From positions 158,865 to 222,864 of the forward strand of contig JAFAYL010000020.1 of assembly GCA_019240405.1 (NCBI GenBank): a stretch of DNA of 64,000 bases. Reading direction: 5' to 3'. How positions within the stretch are numbered: the first letter of the stretch is position 1; the number at the start of each line of letters is the position of its first letter. Origin of the DNA: Acidobacteriaceae bacterium (GTDB lineage Bacteria > Acidobacteriota > Terriglobia > Bryobacterales > Bryobacteraceae). Positions 34,922 through 43,250 of the stretch are shown piece by piece. The notes beneath the pieces are model-generated. The model ran no database searches and was not told where the DNA came from. It saw only the letters and a program-made list of their open reading frames with translations. The position numbers and the translations under genes are program-made.

Positions 34922-37303
34922 CTAGATCGCTCGCTCGAAGCCGATCTCGCTTAAAATCACCACTCTCGTTGGAGTTCGATCAAATCTTAAACGAATCGTT
35001 TTCAGCTTCGCGGGGTCGAATCTGCCATCATTTTGAACAAAAGCATCCAATGGCAGTTCGATTGTTTGAAAGATCGGCTCCGAAGCTTTTTGGTAAGCGA
35101 ACTTATCCAAAAACGCGAGCTTCGTAAACTGCACTTTGAAAGGGGGCAATAGCGCCCGAAATTTGCTCAGCGGCAATCTCGCCGATATCCCGGCCGCGGT
35201 CTCCAGTTCCACGCTGAAGTCCGTCGTCTCCGGTTTCTGTTTTGATTCCTTCTCATTCTCTTCCGCCTCGTCCTTCGCTTTCTTGCCAGGTAATGGTGCC
35301 TTCTCATCCGTCACTGCCATGGACAAAGTGATCACGGACTGCCGGTCCAGCTTCCAATCGCGCGCGAGATTTTCGGGCAGCGTAATCGCATAAACGGGCG
35401 TAGGCGGGTCACTCCGTTTCTTCGCGGACACACTGTTCCAACCGAGAAACACACCGTTATAGTCTCGATCGCCTTGGCGATAAGGAATCCTTCCTTCGCG
35501 CCAGACGGTCAGCCCGTCTCCGGCGAGCCGGCCGCCCGCTACTGTGGTCGTCGTTACATCCGTATCTTCGGTAAAGTCACTGACTATTCTGTTCGTCGAA
35601 TCCAAATAGCGACTGACATAGAGCGTGTTGGGCAGCCAGTCACGAATGCGGCGGTGATCTTGAAACAAACGCTTGTATTCGCGCCGGTTATGAAGCGTAG
35701 CTTCAAGGAATGCGGAAATGTAAACTTTCGCAATCCGGCGCTGATCCTCTCCGCTTAGCAGCGGGTGCAAATTCAAGAACCAGTTATTGGGCGCGCCTAT
35801 ATCGGTTCGGCCCCACACTGTGTTGAACTGGCCATGATTCGCCCGGTAAATATACAACTCGGTTTTGAAGAACGATCCCGCACCGGTAAAGCGCACATGG
35901 TCCCACTGCCGGCTACCCGAGAACGAGGAAACGTCCGCATCATGGGCGCCCTGCAGCGTGAAATAATTCACGTCCTGTAACACTCGCCATTCGCCTGCAG
36001 GCTTGTACTGCCCGTCCGCCGGTGCGATGGCAACGATCGACTTAATTGGGAATCCGTAATTGAAGTGAATCGTTGCGTCATCGGGATAATAAGCGAGTTT
36101 GTTGAAGAGCGCAGCCGTTGCGGCAGCTTCGCCCCCTCTCGAGTGGCCCATTAAAGCGACATTTTCGACATCAACCTTCCCGTAGAACGGATTGGCGGTG
36201 GTTCTATTCCACTTGCGCCAGAGGCTCAGGTGCTCGAGCAGCATCCAACCTCGGACTGCCTGCTGCTTAGGCGGATCGTGAAATAAACCGCTATTCAGAA
36301 AATTTTCGTCAATTGAGGCCAAAATGAAGCCACGGCTGGCCAGCAATTCGCCGAGATATCCATAACCTGGATCCGAAAATTCGGCCATATTGTGATTCCC
36401 ATGCACAATTAAAACCAGCGGAAACGGCCCGGCACCATCCGGATACCAAACTCGCCCGTTCAACGGAAGTCTATCCATCCCAAAGCCCCAATAGCGTTCT
36501 CGGAGGTAAGCCTTCCACCCGCTGAAATCCTTGAAGAAAGAGGAAGCGTCCACAAAACCCGTCCGTATCGCAACCTGTTTCCCATACTCCGGCCGGCGAA
36601 GATCGTTGCCGCTTCCGTAAAATAGCGTTTTCACGGCAAATGGGCCTCGCTCAGCAGGATTTGCGGCGTTCAATTTGGGAGGGAGTTCCCCCCGCGTGGC
36701 TTGCTGAATTCGAATCAGCTCTTCATTAATGCCATCGCGTCGAAAAAAAACAAAAAAGCTTGCGTTTGCGGCAATCGCGGCAACACAGATTACAATCGTC
36801 AAAACCCGCTTAATCAGGGCCATATTCCTGAAATCCCCGACTAACATGGTTGCGATGCTCGCCCCGAGCGCCGCCTCGACCGCTACTACTAGAAATCCCG
36901 TCACTTGGCCAAGCGGCGGAATCCACAACAATGAAACGTAAATCACCGCTGCAATAAAGAATCCCGAGACCAGCCGCGGGAGGTGCCGCAGAATCGTAAG
37001 AACAAACGCAAGCAGAAGCGTCGTGATTGGAATTCCAATCGCCGCAATGCACACCGCAAAAAGCAGATCGACTCCGAAGCCGAATCCGGACTTCAGGTTC
37101 CAAGCGCCGATCACAGCGGCCCACACAACCGTTGTGAGCGTGGCCCAAACTAGCCCCTTCCGCGCTTCCGGTCCTGGCCGTAATCTGGTCCAAGCACGCT
37201 TAAAAAACGAGCGAGTTGCCTCCCAGCGCTCACTTAACCAGAGACGAACGTTCCGTTTTGGTGCCACGGAGGAAAGAAACATTTTTTCTCCTGACCGGAT
37301 CAC
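34922..37303 (-). CDS. Membrane-anchored alpha/beta hydrolase (PAF-acetylhydrolase-like)
   Basis: The protein has 793 residues. The N-terminal 210 contain about five hydrophobic segments (for example LLLAFVLTILRHLP, FIAAVIYVSLLWI). The catalytic domain then shows LVLIVHGNHNMAEF (oxyanion strand), a GHSRGGEAA nucleophile elbow and a late His in YRANHGQFNTVWG. A C-terminal region of about 200 residues, predicted beta-rich and interrupted by a Lys/Glu run (KKAKDEAEENEKESKQK), has no recognised family. It is probably an inner-membrane hydrolase of lipids or esters; the substrate is unknown. It is divergent from the AsmA-like gene, only 14 bp apart. Confidence 0.75.
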   Translation of the reverse strand: MIRSGEKMFLSSVAPKRNVRLWLSERWEATRSFFKRAWTRLRPGPEARKGLVWATLTTVVWAAVIGAWNLKSGFGFGVDLLFAVCIAAIGIPITTLLLAFVLTILRHLPRLVSGFFIAAVIYVSLLWIPPLGQVTGFLVVAVEAALGASIATMLVGDFRNMALIKRVLTIVICVAAIAANASFFVFFRRDGINEELIRIQQATRGELPPKLNAANPAERGPFAVKTLFYGSGNDLRRPEYGKQVAIRTGFVDASSFFKDFSGWKAYLRERYWGFGMDRLPLNGRVWYPDGAGPFPLVLIVHGNHNMAEFSDPGYGYLGELLASRGFILASIDENFLNSGLFHDPPKQQAVRGWMLLEHLSLWRKWNRTTANPFYGKVDVENVALMGHSRGGEAAATAALFNKLAYYPDDATIHFNYGFPIKSIVAIAPADGQYKPAGEWRVLQDVNYFTLQGAHDADVSSFSGSRQWDHVRFTGAGSFFKTELYIYRANHGQFNTVWGRTDIGAPNNWFLNLHPLLSGEDQRRIAKVYISAFLEATLHNRREYKRLFQDHRRIRDWLPNTLYVSRYLDSTNRIVSDFTEDTDVTTTTVAGGRLAGDGLTVWREGRIPYRQGDRDYNGVFLGWNSVSAKKRSDPPTPVYAITLPENLARDWKLDRQSVITLSMAVTDEKAPLPGKKAKDEAEENEKESKQKPETTDFSVELETAAGISARLPLSKFRALLPPFKVQFTKLAFLDKFAYQKASEPIFQTIELPLDAFVQNDGRFDPAKLKTIRLRFDRTPTRVVILSEIGFERAI

Positions 37304-37317
37304 TGTAACAGGCTAAT

Positions 37318-38988
37318 GTGCCAGAATCCATTTCACCCGGGGAGCTGGCCATGTCACCCGAGACGCTTCAGATACCGCCAGCCTTAGGGAAAACGAATCC
37401 CGGGCCTCCTCAGTTCCCCATTTGGGCAACTCGGGGACTGATTGTGGCTGCGCTAGTCTTAGTCATCTTCATTGGCATTCTTGCGCTCAAGTGGCCTTTT
37501 ACGAAGCAGGCCGTGATTGACGCCCTTCAGGAAAGCTCGTTGCATTCGGTCGTCATCGACCAGTTCCATAAAACCTACTTCCCTCCAGGCTGTGTAGCTG
37601 AGCAAATCAAGTTTTTGAATCTGAGGCACAAAGATAAACCGCCTCTAATCACCATCCAGCGTCTTACGATTCAGGGTAACTATGCCCTGCTCTTGACGTT
37701 TCAGCGGCGCGTTTCGCTTGTTCGCGTTCAAGGGCTGCGCATTACCGTGCCTCCGAAGGCGCCAAATGGCGTCCCAACTCCGGTGATGCCCGTCACCCAG
37801 AAGCAATCCGGCCCGAAAGTAAAGATCGGTACCGTCATCGCTGATGGCACAGTTCTTGCAATTGATTCCGGCCGCCCGGGTAAGCAGCCTTTTCGAATCA
37901 TCGTTGATAAGTTGGCGCTCGACGCCGTGGGAACCAACCAGCCGATCACCTTTCACGCGACGATCTCCAATCCAAAGCCACCGGGTGAAATTCAATGCGA
38001 TGGGCGGTTTGGACCTTGGAATGCTGACGATCCAGCCCGCACATCGGTTGCCGGTTCGTACGCGTTTCGCAATGCCGATCTCGGCTTTTTCAAAACGTTC
38101 AGTGGAATTCTATTTTCGAACGGCAAATTCAGCGGCACGCTAGATCACATTGAAGTCGCCGGTACCACCGACACTCCTGATTTTCATGTCTCGGACTCTG
38201 GCCATACCCGGCGTTTGACTACTCAATTTCACGCCGCCGTAGACGCAACGAACGGAGACACGCTGCTTGAGAACGTGGTGGGGCAGTTTAACCGGACGAC
38301 AATCGTCTCGGAAGGGCGCGTCGTTGGGGAGAACGGTAAAATGACCTCCCTCGACATGTTCGCAACCGATGCGCATATTGAGGATCTTCTCAATCTGTTT
38401 ATCGAGGCGAAGCGCGCGCCGATGAACGGCAGCGTAAGCTTCGGCGCTCATATCGAAATTCCGCCGGGCGACCAGCCATTTTTGAAGAAGTTGAAACTGC
38501 ACGGCGACTTCGGTCTTCAAGGGGGCAAGTTTACGAATCCCCGTACGCAGGGTTCCGTCGAGAAGCTTAGCGAAAGCGCTCAAAAAGCGGAACGAGGCGA
38601 TCATTCGCAGGAAGATCTCGAAACTGCGCTCTCGAACCTCAGAGGACACGTTTCCGTGAGTGACGGAATCGCCACGCTCTCTAATCTCTCGTTTAGCGTT
38701 CCTGGAGCTTACGCGCGGATGAACGGAACCTACAGCCTGATCGACTATCGCATTGATGTTCGCGGCATCCTCCTAACAAGAGGCACTGTGGCGAACGCCA
38801 CCTCAGGAGTCAGATCAGTATTCCTGAAAGCCATCTCTCCGTTTTTGAAAAAGAAAAACGGAGTTCAGATCGTGCCTTTCAGAATCACGGGCAGATACCG
38901 CCACACCATGGTGTCACTCGATCTGCACGGAAAGGAAAAGCGGCCGCGCTCAGCTCCGCGCGAGCAGACAGTCACTGCCCGCCATTAA
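37318..38988 (+). CDS. AsmA-like envelope protein
   Basis: The 556-residue protein has a cytoplasmic N-terminal stretch of about 35 residues, one transmembrane helix (GLIVAALVLVIFIGILAL) and a long periplasmic beta-rich domain. Patterns of the AsmA/YhdP bridge-protein superfamily are visible: the opening TKQAVIDALQESS after the helix, and later repeats such as HIEDLLNLFIEAKRAPMNGS and VSDGIATLSNLSFSVPGAYA. Such proteins are thought to move phospholipid between membranes or affect outer-membrane assembly; the role here is inferred. Its 3' end overlaps the convergent phospholipase-like gene by 17 bp. Confidence 0.75.
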   Translation: MPESISPGELAMSPETLQIPPALGKTNPGPPQFPIWATRGLIVAALVLVIFIGILALKWPFTKQAVIDALQESSLHSVVIDQFHKTYFPPGCVAEQIKFLNLRHKDKPPLITIQRLTIQGNYALLLTFQRRVSLVRVQGLRITVPPKAPNGVPTPVMPVTQKQSGPKVKIGTVIADGTVLAIDSGRPGKQPFRIIVDKLALDAVGTNQPITFHATISNPKPPGEIQCDGRFGPWNADDPARTSVAGSYAFRNADLGFFKTFSGILFSNGKFSGTLDHIEVAGTTDTPDFHVSDSGHTRRLTTQFHAAVDATNGDTLLENVVGQFNRTTIVSEGRVVGENGKMTSLDMFATDAHIEDLLNLFIEAKRAPMNGSVSFGAHIEIPPGDQPFLKKLKLHGDFGLQGGKFTNPRTQGSVEKLSESAQKAERGDHSQEDLETALSNLRGHVSVSDGIATLSNLSFSVPGAYARMNGTYSLIDYRIDVRGILLTRGTVANATSGVRSVFLKAISPFLKKKNGVQIVPFRITGRYRHTMVSLDLHGKEKRPRSAPREQTVTARH

Positions 38989-40264
38989 TCGCGGCTGGTA
39001 TTTTCGCCGTTTTCAGCCTCTCTAATTCTGCCAGCAGCCGCGTCCAGTCCTTTGAATGTTTCTTCGTGTGCAAAGGAGCATTCAGGTTGCTGTAAAAGCT
39101 GACCAACTCAATTTGAATGGCTGGTGTAACGTTGCTGAAATTCTTTTCGGCGAGCTTGTCCAGCCAATAGGCGTGCGTGTCATCATTGAGCCTGTATTGG
39201 CCCGGACCGGTTCCTGTTCCTACGTCGTAATTCGTGTTTTCGAGTTGCAGACGGTTTTGAGCCGCGGCTTCAGCTTTAGCCCGGCACGCAGCAGTAGACC
39301 GATCAAAGCTGAGCATAAACAGTTTCTCTACTTCAGGCGTGAGCATCCTAAATCTTAGCGCTCTGAGCGGGCCGACCGGCGGCAACAGCTTCACCAAGAA
39401 CGCCAGAATGTGATCGCTCGCAGAGGGACGGTCGTACTGTTTGCCCCATTCGCGTTCATAACTCGACCGTTTCATTACGTATACGAACTTGCCTTCCGTT
39501 ACGCCTGGATTCGCTCGTTGGATCTCATCTTTGCGCTCAGCCCACGCAATTCGCGTCGCCTTCGGAATCGTTTTGCTGGCGGCCCGCCGAAACGACCCAA
39601 CCGTTCGATCGAAATCTTTGAATAAATCCTTCAACTCGAGCCCGTAAGTATCGCGGAACGCTCTCTCGAGCGCCAGTTTCGCCACATTGAAGCCAATGAA
39701 ATCGTGATAAGCCTGGGGGGCAAAATTCCCTTTCGCGATCTCGAGAACATCAAACCCAAACTCCGTCTTAATGTGCCCGCCCGGATTCTGCTCATAAGTA
39801 ATGAAATTTCCGTACTCTCGCTGTAGCTTGGGATATACCAGCGGCTCGCCCGGATTCGTTGCAAATCTGTGGCCGTCAACATCGGCCAAGTAATGCGATA
39901 ACGCACCCAACGCAAACGCCAGCTCGTCTATGTTTTGCGACTCCGACACAAGCGCCACAATGAAATCGCCCGTGCGTACGTAATGCGTTAAATCGCTGAA
40001 GCGTTGATTGCCGCGCGGGTAATAGCCCATGTCCTGGATAACAGCGCCACCGTAGGCGTAACTGTGCGCTTCCTTGAGCTGCTCGGATGTCGCACCGGGA
40101 AACCTGGCGACGAGAATTGGCTTCAACTCAACGTCCCAAAGTGCGTCTACCAATGCTTCGTGCGCGAATAACGAATAGGAATATGAAGGCGTGATGGGGT
40201 TAAGAAAGAAGCATATTGCCGCCAGCACACGAAATCGACTCATGCCCAAAAGAGTAGAGGGCAC
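38972..40264 (-). CDS. Zinc-dependent phospholipase C-like protein, copy 1
   Basis: The 430-residue exported protein has an N-terminal signal-like hydrophobic stretch. The N-terminal half has the His/Asp pattern of zinc-dependent phospholipase C/S1-P1 nuclease folds: FAHEALVDALWD, YAYGGAVIQDMGYYP, FSDLTHYVRTGDF and ALGALSHYLADVDGH, then GHIKTEFGFD. The C-terminal half is unassigned. Membrane phospholipid is the likely substrate, but bacterial members of this group are mostly uncharacterised. It is a tandem paralogue of the next gene upstream (5 bp apart). Confidence 0.75.
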   Translation of the reverse strand: MPSTLLGMSRFRVLAAICFFLNPITPSYSYSLFAHEALVDALWDVELKPILVARFPGATSEQLKEAHSYAYGGAVIQDMGYYPRGNQRFSDLTHYVRTGDFIVALVSESQNIDELAFALGALSHYLADVDGHRFATNPGEPLVYPKLQREYGNFITYEQNPGGHIKTEFGFDVLEIAKGNFAPQAYHDFIGFNVAKLALERAFRDTYGLELKDLFKDFDRTVGSFRRAASKTIPKATRIAWAERKDEIQRANPGVTEGKFVYVMKRSSYEREWGKQYDRPSASDHILAFLVKLLPPVGPLRALRFRMLTPEVEKLFMLSFDRSTAACRAKAEAAAQNRLQLENTNYDVGTGTGPGQYRLNDDTHAYWLDKLAEKNFSNVTPAIQIELVSFYSNLNAPLHTKKHSKDWTRLLAELERLKTAKIPAAINGGQ

Positions 40265-40269
40265 GGGCT

Positions 40270-41562
40270 TTAGAAAGTCTCCCGACCATTCGCCCCAAGA
40301 GCTGCCCGCGTCGCCTTCAGCTCATCCAGTTCGGTTAGAACGCGTCGCCAATTCTCTTTGTCTTTTTTCGTGTCCAGCAGAGCTTTAAAATTGCTGTAAT
40401 AGCCGAGAATCTCATCCCCGATCCGAGGCGTCACACCCGAAAATTTGTCTTCCGCCAGCGCATGCAACCAGTATGCGTAAGTATCATCCTGTAAGCGATA
40501 TTCGCCAGGACGGGCAGCCCGGCCTAAATCAAAATTCGTATTTGCAAGCTGAAGGTTACCGCCAGCGGTATCGCTTAGGCGGCTCCGATAACCCGCCGTT
40601 GCTGCTTCGAAACTTCGCATGAAGATCTGCTCGACTTGTGGCGTCGGCATTTTGAAACGAAGCGCTTTGAGAGGACCGATCGGCGGAACTAATTTGAGGA
40701 AGAACGCAAGCACATAGTCGCCGAAGGTGGGCCGGTCATATCGCTTGCCCCACTCCCGTTCATAACTTGAGCGCCTCATGATGTACACAAACTCTCGCCG
40801 CGTAATACTTGGTCTAATGCGCCGTATCTCGCTCTCTCGCTGCGCCCACGCCACACGGGTAGCCGTAGGGACGGTTTTGCTTACGGCGTGCCGGTAGGAC
40901 CCAATCGCGCCATCGAAATCCTGAAACATGGTCCCCAAATCAAATCCATATGTGTCGCGAAACGCTCTTTCAAGCACGGGCCGCGCCACGTTGAAACCGA
41001 TGAAGTCATGGTATGCCTGCGGGGCAAAATTCCCTTTTGCCACTTCGAGCACATCAAAACCAAACTCCGTCTGAAGGTGGACACGCGGCATGTCCTCGTA
41101 AGTAATCACGTCCCCAAATTTGCGCCGCAATTTCGGATAGAGCAGGGGTTCCGCAATATTCGTCGCAAGCCGGTGACCGTCGTTGTCGGAAAAGTAATGA
41201 GAGAGCGCCCCCAGGGCAAACGCGAGCTCATTCAGATTTTGCGATTCCGATATCAGAGCAATGATGAAATCGCCCGCCAGCGCGTAATGAGTTAAGTCGC
41301 TGAAATAACCATTCCCGTGCGGATAAAACCCGATGTCTTGAATGATTGCGCCGCCGTATGCGTAACCGTGCGCCTCTTTCAATTGTTCCGGGGTCGCGCT
41401 CGGGAATCGAGCGAGGAGCGTGGGTTTCAACTGCACATCCCAGAGCGCGTCGATCATCGCCTCGTGCGACAAAACCGAGTAGCCTGGAGCCGGCTTAACA
41501 GCCAGGAGCGGTAAGCAGACCGCGATCAGCCCGCGAAAGCCTGCCCTTCGTAGTAAGGCCAT
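40270..41562 (-). CDS. Zinc-dependent phospholipase C-like protein, copy 2
   Basis: This protein also has 430 residues and is colinear with its neighbour over the whole length, sharing all metal-ligand motifs (LSHEAMIDALWD, YAYGGAIIQDIGFYP, FSDLTHYALAGDF, ALGALSHYFSDNDGH). The motif residues are kept while linkers have diverged, so both copies look functional and the duplication is not recent. The N-terminus is signal-like. It is the first gene of the pair and probably drives both; hsp20 lies further upstream on the same strand behind a terminator. Confidence 0.75.
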   Translation of the reverse strand: MALLRRAGFRGLIAVCLPLLAVKPAPGYSVLSHEAMIDALWDVQLKPTLLARFPSATPEQLKEAHGYAYGGAIIQDIGFYPHGNGYFSDLTHYALAGDFIIALISESQNLNELAFALGALSHYFSDNDGHRLATNIAEPLLYPKLRRKFGDVITYEDMPRVHLQTEFGFDVLEVAKGNFAPQAYHDFIGFNVARPVLERAFRDTYGFDLGTMFQDFDGAIGSYRHAVSKTVPTATRVAWAQRESEIRRIRPSITRREFVYIMRRSSYEREWGKRYDRPTFGDYVLAFFLKLVPPIGPLKALRFKMPTPQVEQIFMRSFEAATAGYRSRLSDTAGGNLQLANTNFDLGRAARPGEYRLQDDTYAYWLHALAEDKFSGVTPRIGDEILGYYSNFKALLDTKKDKENWRRVLTELDELKATRAALGANGRETF

Positions 41563-41602
41563 TCAGATTCCATGTTGACAAACATGCGTGACGAGGATGG
41601 AA

Positions 41603-41653
41603 CCAAAAGGAAAAAGCGCGGCGGCTAGGCTTCCGTGCCCAGCCTACCGCGCC
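41603..41653 (-). terminator. Rho-independent terminator of hsp20
   Basis: An imperfect GC-rich stem (41616-41653, outer GCGCGG with CCGCGC) is followed on the minus strand by CTTTTTCCTTTT (41603-41615), about 30 bp after the hsp20 stop. Confidence 0.7.
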
Positions 41654-41682
41654 GGAACTTCTTCCGAAAAGATTTGTCTACG

Positions 41683-42135
41683 TTAGCTGTTTGATACTTC
41701 GATATTGACCGTTCGAGGCTTTGCCACTTCCTTTTTCGGAAGCGTGATGGTCAGAACGCCATTCTTGTAGTCGGCCTTCACCTTCTCGGGATCGACAGTC
41801 TCCGGCAAGCTGAACGCTCTCACGAAAGAGCCATAACCACGCTCGATTCGGTGGAACCCGCGGCCATTTCTCTGTTCATCGAACTTCCGTTCACCTTTCA
41901 GCGTCAGCGTCCCATTTTCCATCTGAATTCCGACGTGCTTCGGATCGACATCCGGAACATCCGCCTTCAGAACAAGTTCGTTCTCTGTCTCATAAATGTC
42001 CACGGGAGGCGACCACGGTCGGGACGTCTGCTCGCTTAAAAGGCGCGACAAGGAATCCTGGAACAGCCGCAGCCCAGTCGGGAAATCTTCAGTCTCAGTG
42101 CTAATTGGGTTGTATCGGGTAATTGGCATCTTCAT
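41683..42135 (-). CDS. Small heat-shock protein, Hsp20/alpha-crystallin family
   Basis: This 150-residue ATP-independent chaperone holds unfolded proteins. The alpha-crystallin domain runs from about residue 43 (WSPPVDIYETENELVLKADV) to ADYKNGVLTITLPKKE, with the closing VNIEVS tail in place of the common IxI motif. A short N-terminal arm has the usual form. It has its own promoter (42179-42207) and terminator, so it forms a single-gene unit, which is normal for stress genes. Confidence 0.93.
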   Translation of the reverse strand: MKMPITRYNPISTETEDFPTGLRLFQDSLSRLLSEQTSRPWSPPVDIYETENELVLKADVPDVDPKHVGIQMENGTLTLKGERKFDEQRNGRGFHRIERGYGSFVRAFSLPETVDPEKVKADYKNGVLTITLPKKEVAKPRTVNIEVSNS

Positions 42136-42178
42136 TCCTCCTATCTAAATCTCGCTATCCAGTCTTGGATACACTTCC

Positions 42179-42207
42179 ACTATATAATATGCGCGGATCT
42201 TTGTCAA
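42179..42207 (-). promoter_or_regulatory. Predicted promoter of hsp20
   Basis: On the minus strand, a consensus TTGACA (42202-42207) and TATAGT (42179-42184) are separated by 17 bp. A 10-bp palindrome AAGAATTCTT (42206-42215) overlaps the upstream edge of the -35 box and may be a regulator site. Confidence 0.65.
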
Positions 42208-42286
42208 GAATTCTTATTGCCACTGACTAAGAGCTTCACAGATTCTCACCAGAGCCGTTTTCGATATCTTCCGCATCTTTTGTTGT

Positions 42287-42748
42287 ATGGCAGCGCTAGA
42301 AGAAGGCCAGCTCGCACCAGGGATCTCCCTCCCGGCAGACTCAGGAGAGATCTTTCATTTAGAATCACTTAGGGGAAAGAACGTGGTTTTGTACTTCTTT
42401 CCCAAAGCCAACACTCCGGGCTGTACCAAGGAATCCTGCGAGTTCCGCGACGCGTCCCGGAAATTCACCAAAGCCAATACGGTGATTGTTGGCATCTCGC
42501 CCGATCCCGCCAGTGCGCAAGCCAAGTTCAAGCAGCAATTCGATTTACCGTTTGTCTTGCTAGCCGATGCGGATCACCAGGCGGCCGAAGCGTACGGCGT
42601 CTGGAAAGAGAAAAGCATGTACGGGAAGAAGTACATGGGAATCGAGCGGACGACCTTTGTTATCGATCCCCAAGGCACGATTAAGAAAATCTTCCCCAAA
42701 GTGAAAGTAGAAGGCCACGCCGAACAGGTCTTAGCCGCCGTAAGCTGA
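42287..42748 (+). CDS. bcp: Thioredoxin-dependent peroxiredoxin, Bcp/PrxQ type
   Basis: This 153-residue enzyme reduces hydrogen peroxide and organic hydroperoxides with electrons from thioredoxin. The peroxidatic motif is [19 protein letters not shown], with the peroxidatic Cys (PGCT) and the PrxQ-type resolving Cys five residues later. [14 protein letters not shown] and a C-terminal family block complete the fold. It is the first of three close plus-strand genes: the NUDIX gene follows after 4 bp and mutS2 overlaps that. Confidence 0.94.
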   Translation: MAALEEGQLAPGISLPADSGEIFHLESLRGKNVVLYFFPKANTPGCTKESCEFRDASRKFTKANTVIVGISPDPASAQAKFKQQFDLPFVLLADADHQAAEAYGVWKEKSMYGKKYMGIERTTFVIDPQGTIKKIFPKVKVEGHAEQVLAAVS

Positions 42749-42752
42749 AGAG

Positions 42753-43250
42753 GTGAGCGATACCCGCCGGTACCCGTCGCGCCCGGTACTCGGCGTGGGC
42801 GCCCTCATTCTGGATGCAGGACGCGTCCTGCTGGTCGAGCGCGGCCGAGAACCGCTCGCAGGATGCTGGTCACTTCCTGGCGGTGCAGTTGAAACAGGCG
42901 AGCGCCTCGAAGATGCACTCAAGCGCGAAGTGTTTGAGGAGACCGGTCTGCGCGTGAGCCCCGAGGCAATAGCGACCGTCTTTGAGCGCATTATTCCAAA
43001 TAGCGCCCCGGACAGCGATGCTCCATGCGAGTATCACTACGTACTGATCGATTTCTATTGCAGGATTGAGAGCGGAGAGCTTCGTCCCGGCGACGATTCC
43101 CGGCGTGTTGACTGGTTCGAGATCGACTCACTGGAAACTCTCGCGATTACCGAAGGCACGCGCGAGGTGATTCAGGCCTGTCGCGCACACGCAATTACCC
43201 AGCCCTTCGTGACTCGTCCCCAGGGGACTTGGCATGCCCTTCAGCAGTGA
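42753..43250 (+). CDS. NUDIX hydrolase
   Basis: This 165-residue pyrophosphohydrolase acts on nucleoside-diphosphate-linked compounds. The Nudix box is complete: [20 protein letters not shown] followed by ETGL, with the metal-binding Glu residues in REVFEE. The N-terminal [17 protein letters not shown] is the usual first strands. Substrate specificity (ADP-ribose, 8-oxo-dGTP or another) cannot be told. It starts at GTG 42753, and its 3' end overlaps mutS2 by 17 bp, pointing to coupled expression in an oxidative-damage context with bcp and mutS2. Confidence 0.93.
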   Translation: MSDTRRYPSRPVLGVGALILDAGRVLLVERGREPLAGCWSLPGGAVETGERLEDALKREVFEETGLRVSPEAIATVFERIIPNSAPDSDAPCEYHYVLIDFYCRIESGELRPGDDSRRVDWFEIDSLETLAITEGTREVIQACRAHAITQPFVTRPQGTWHALQQ

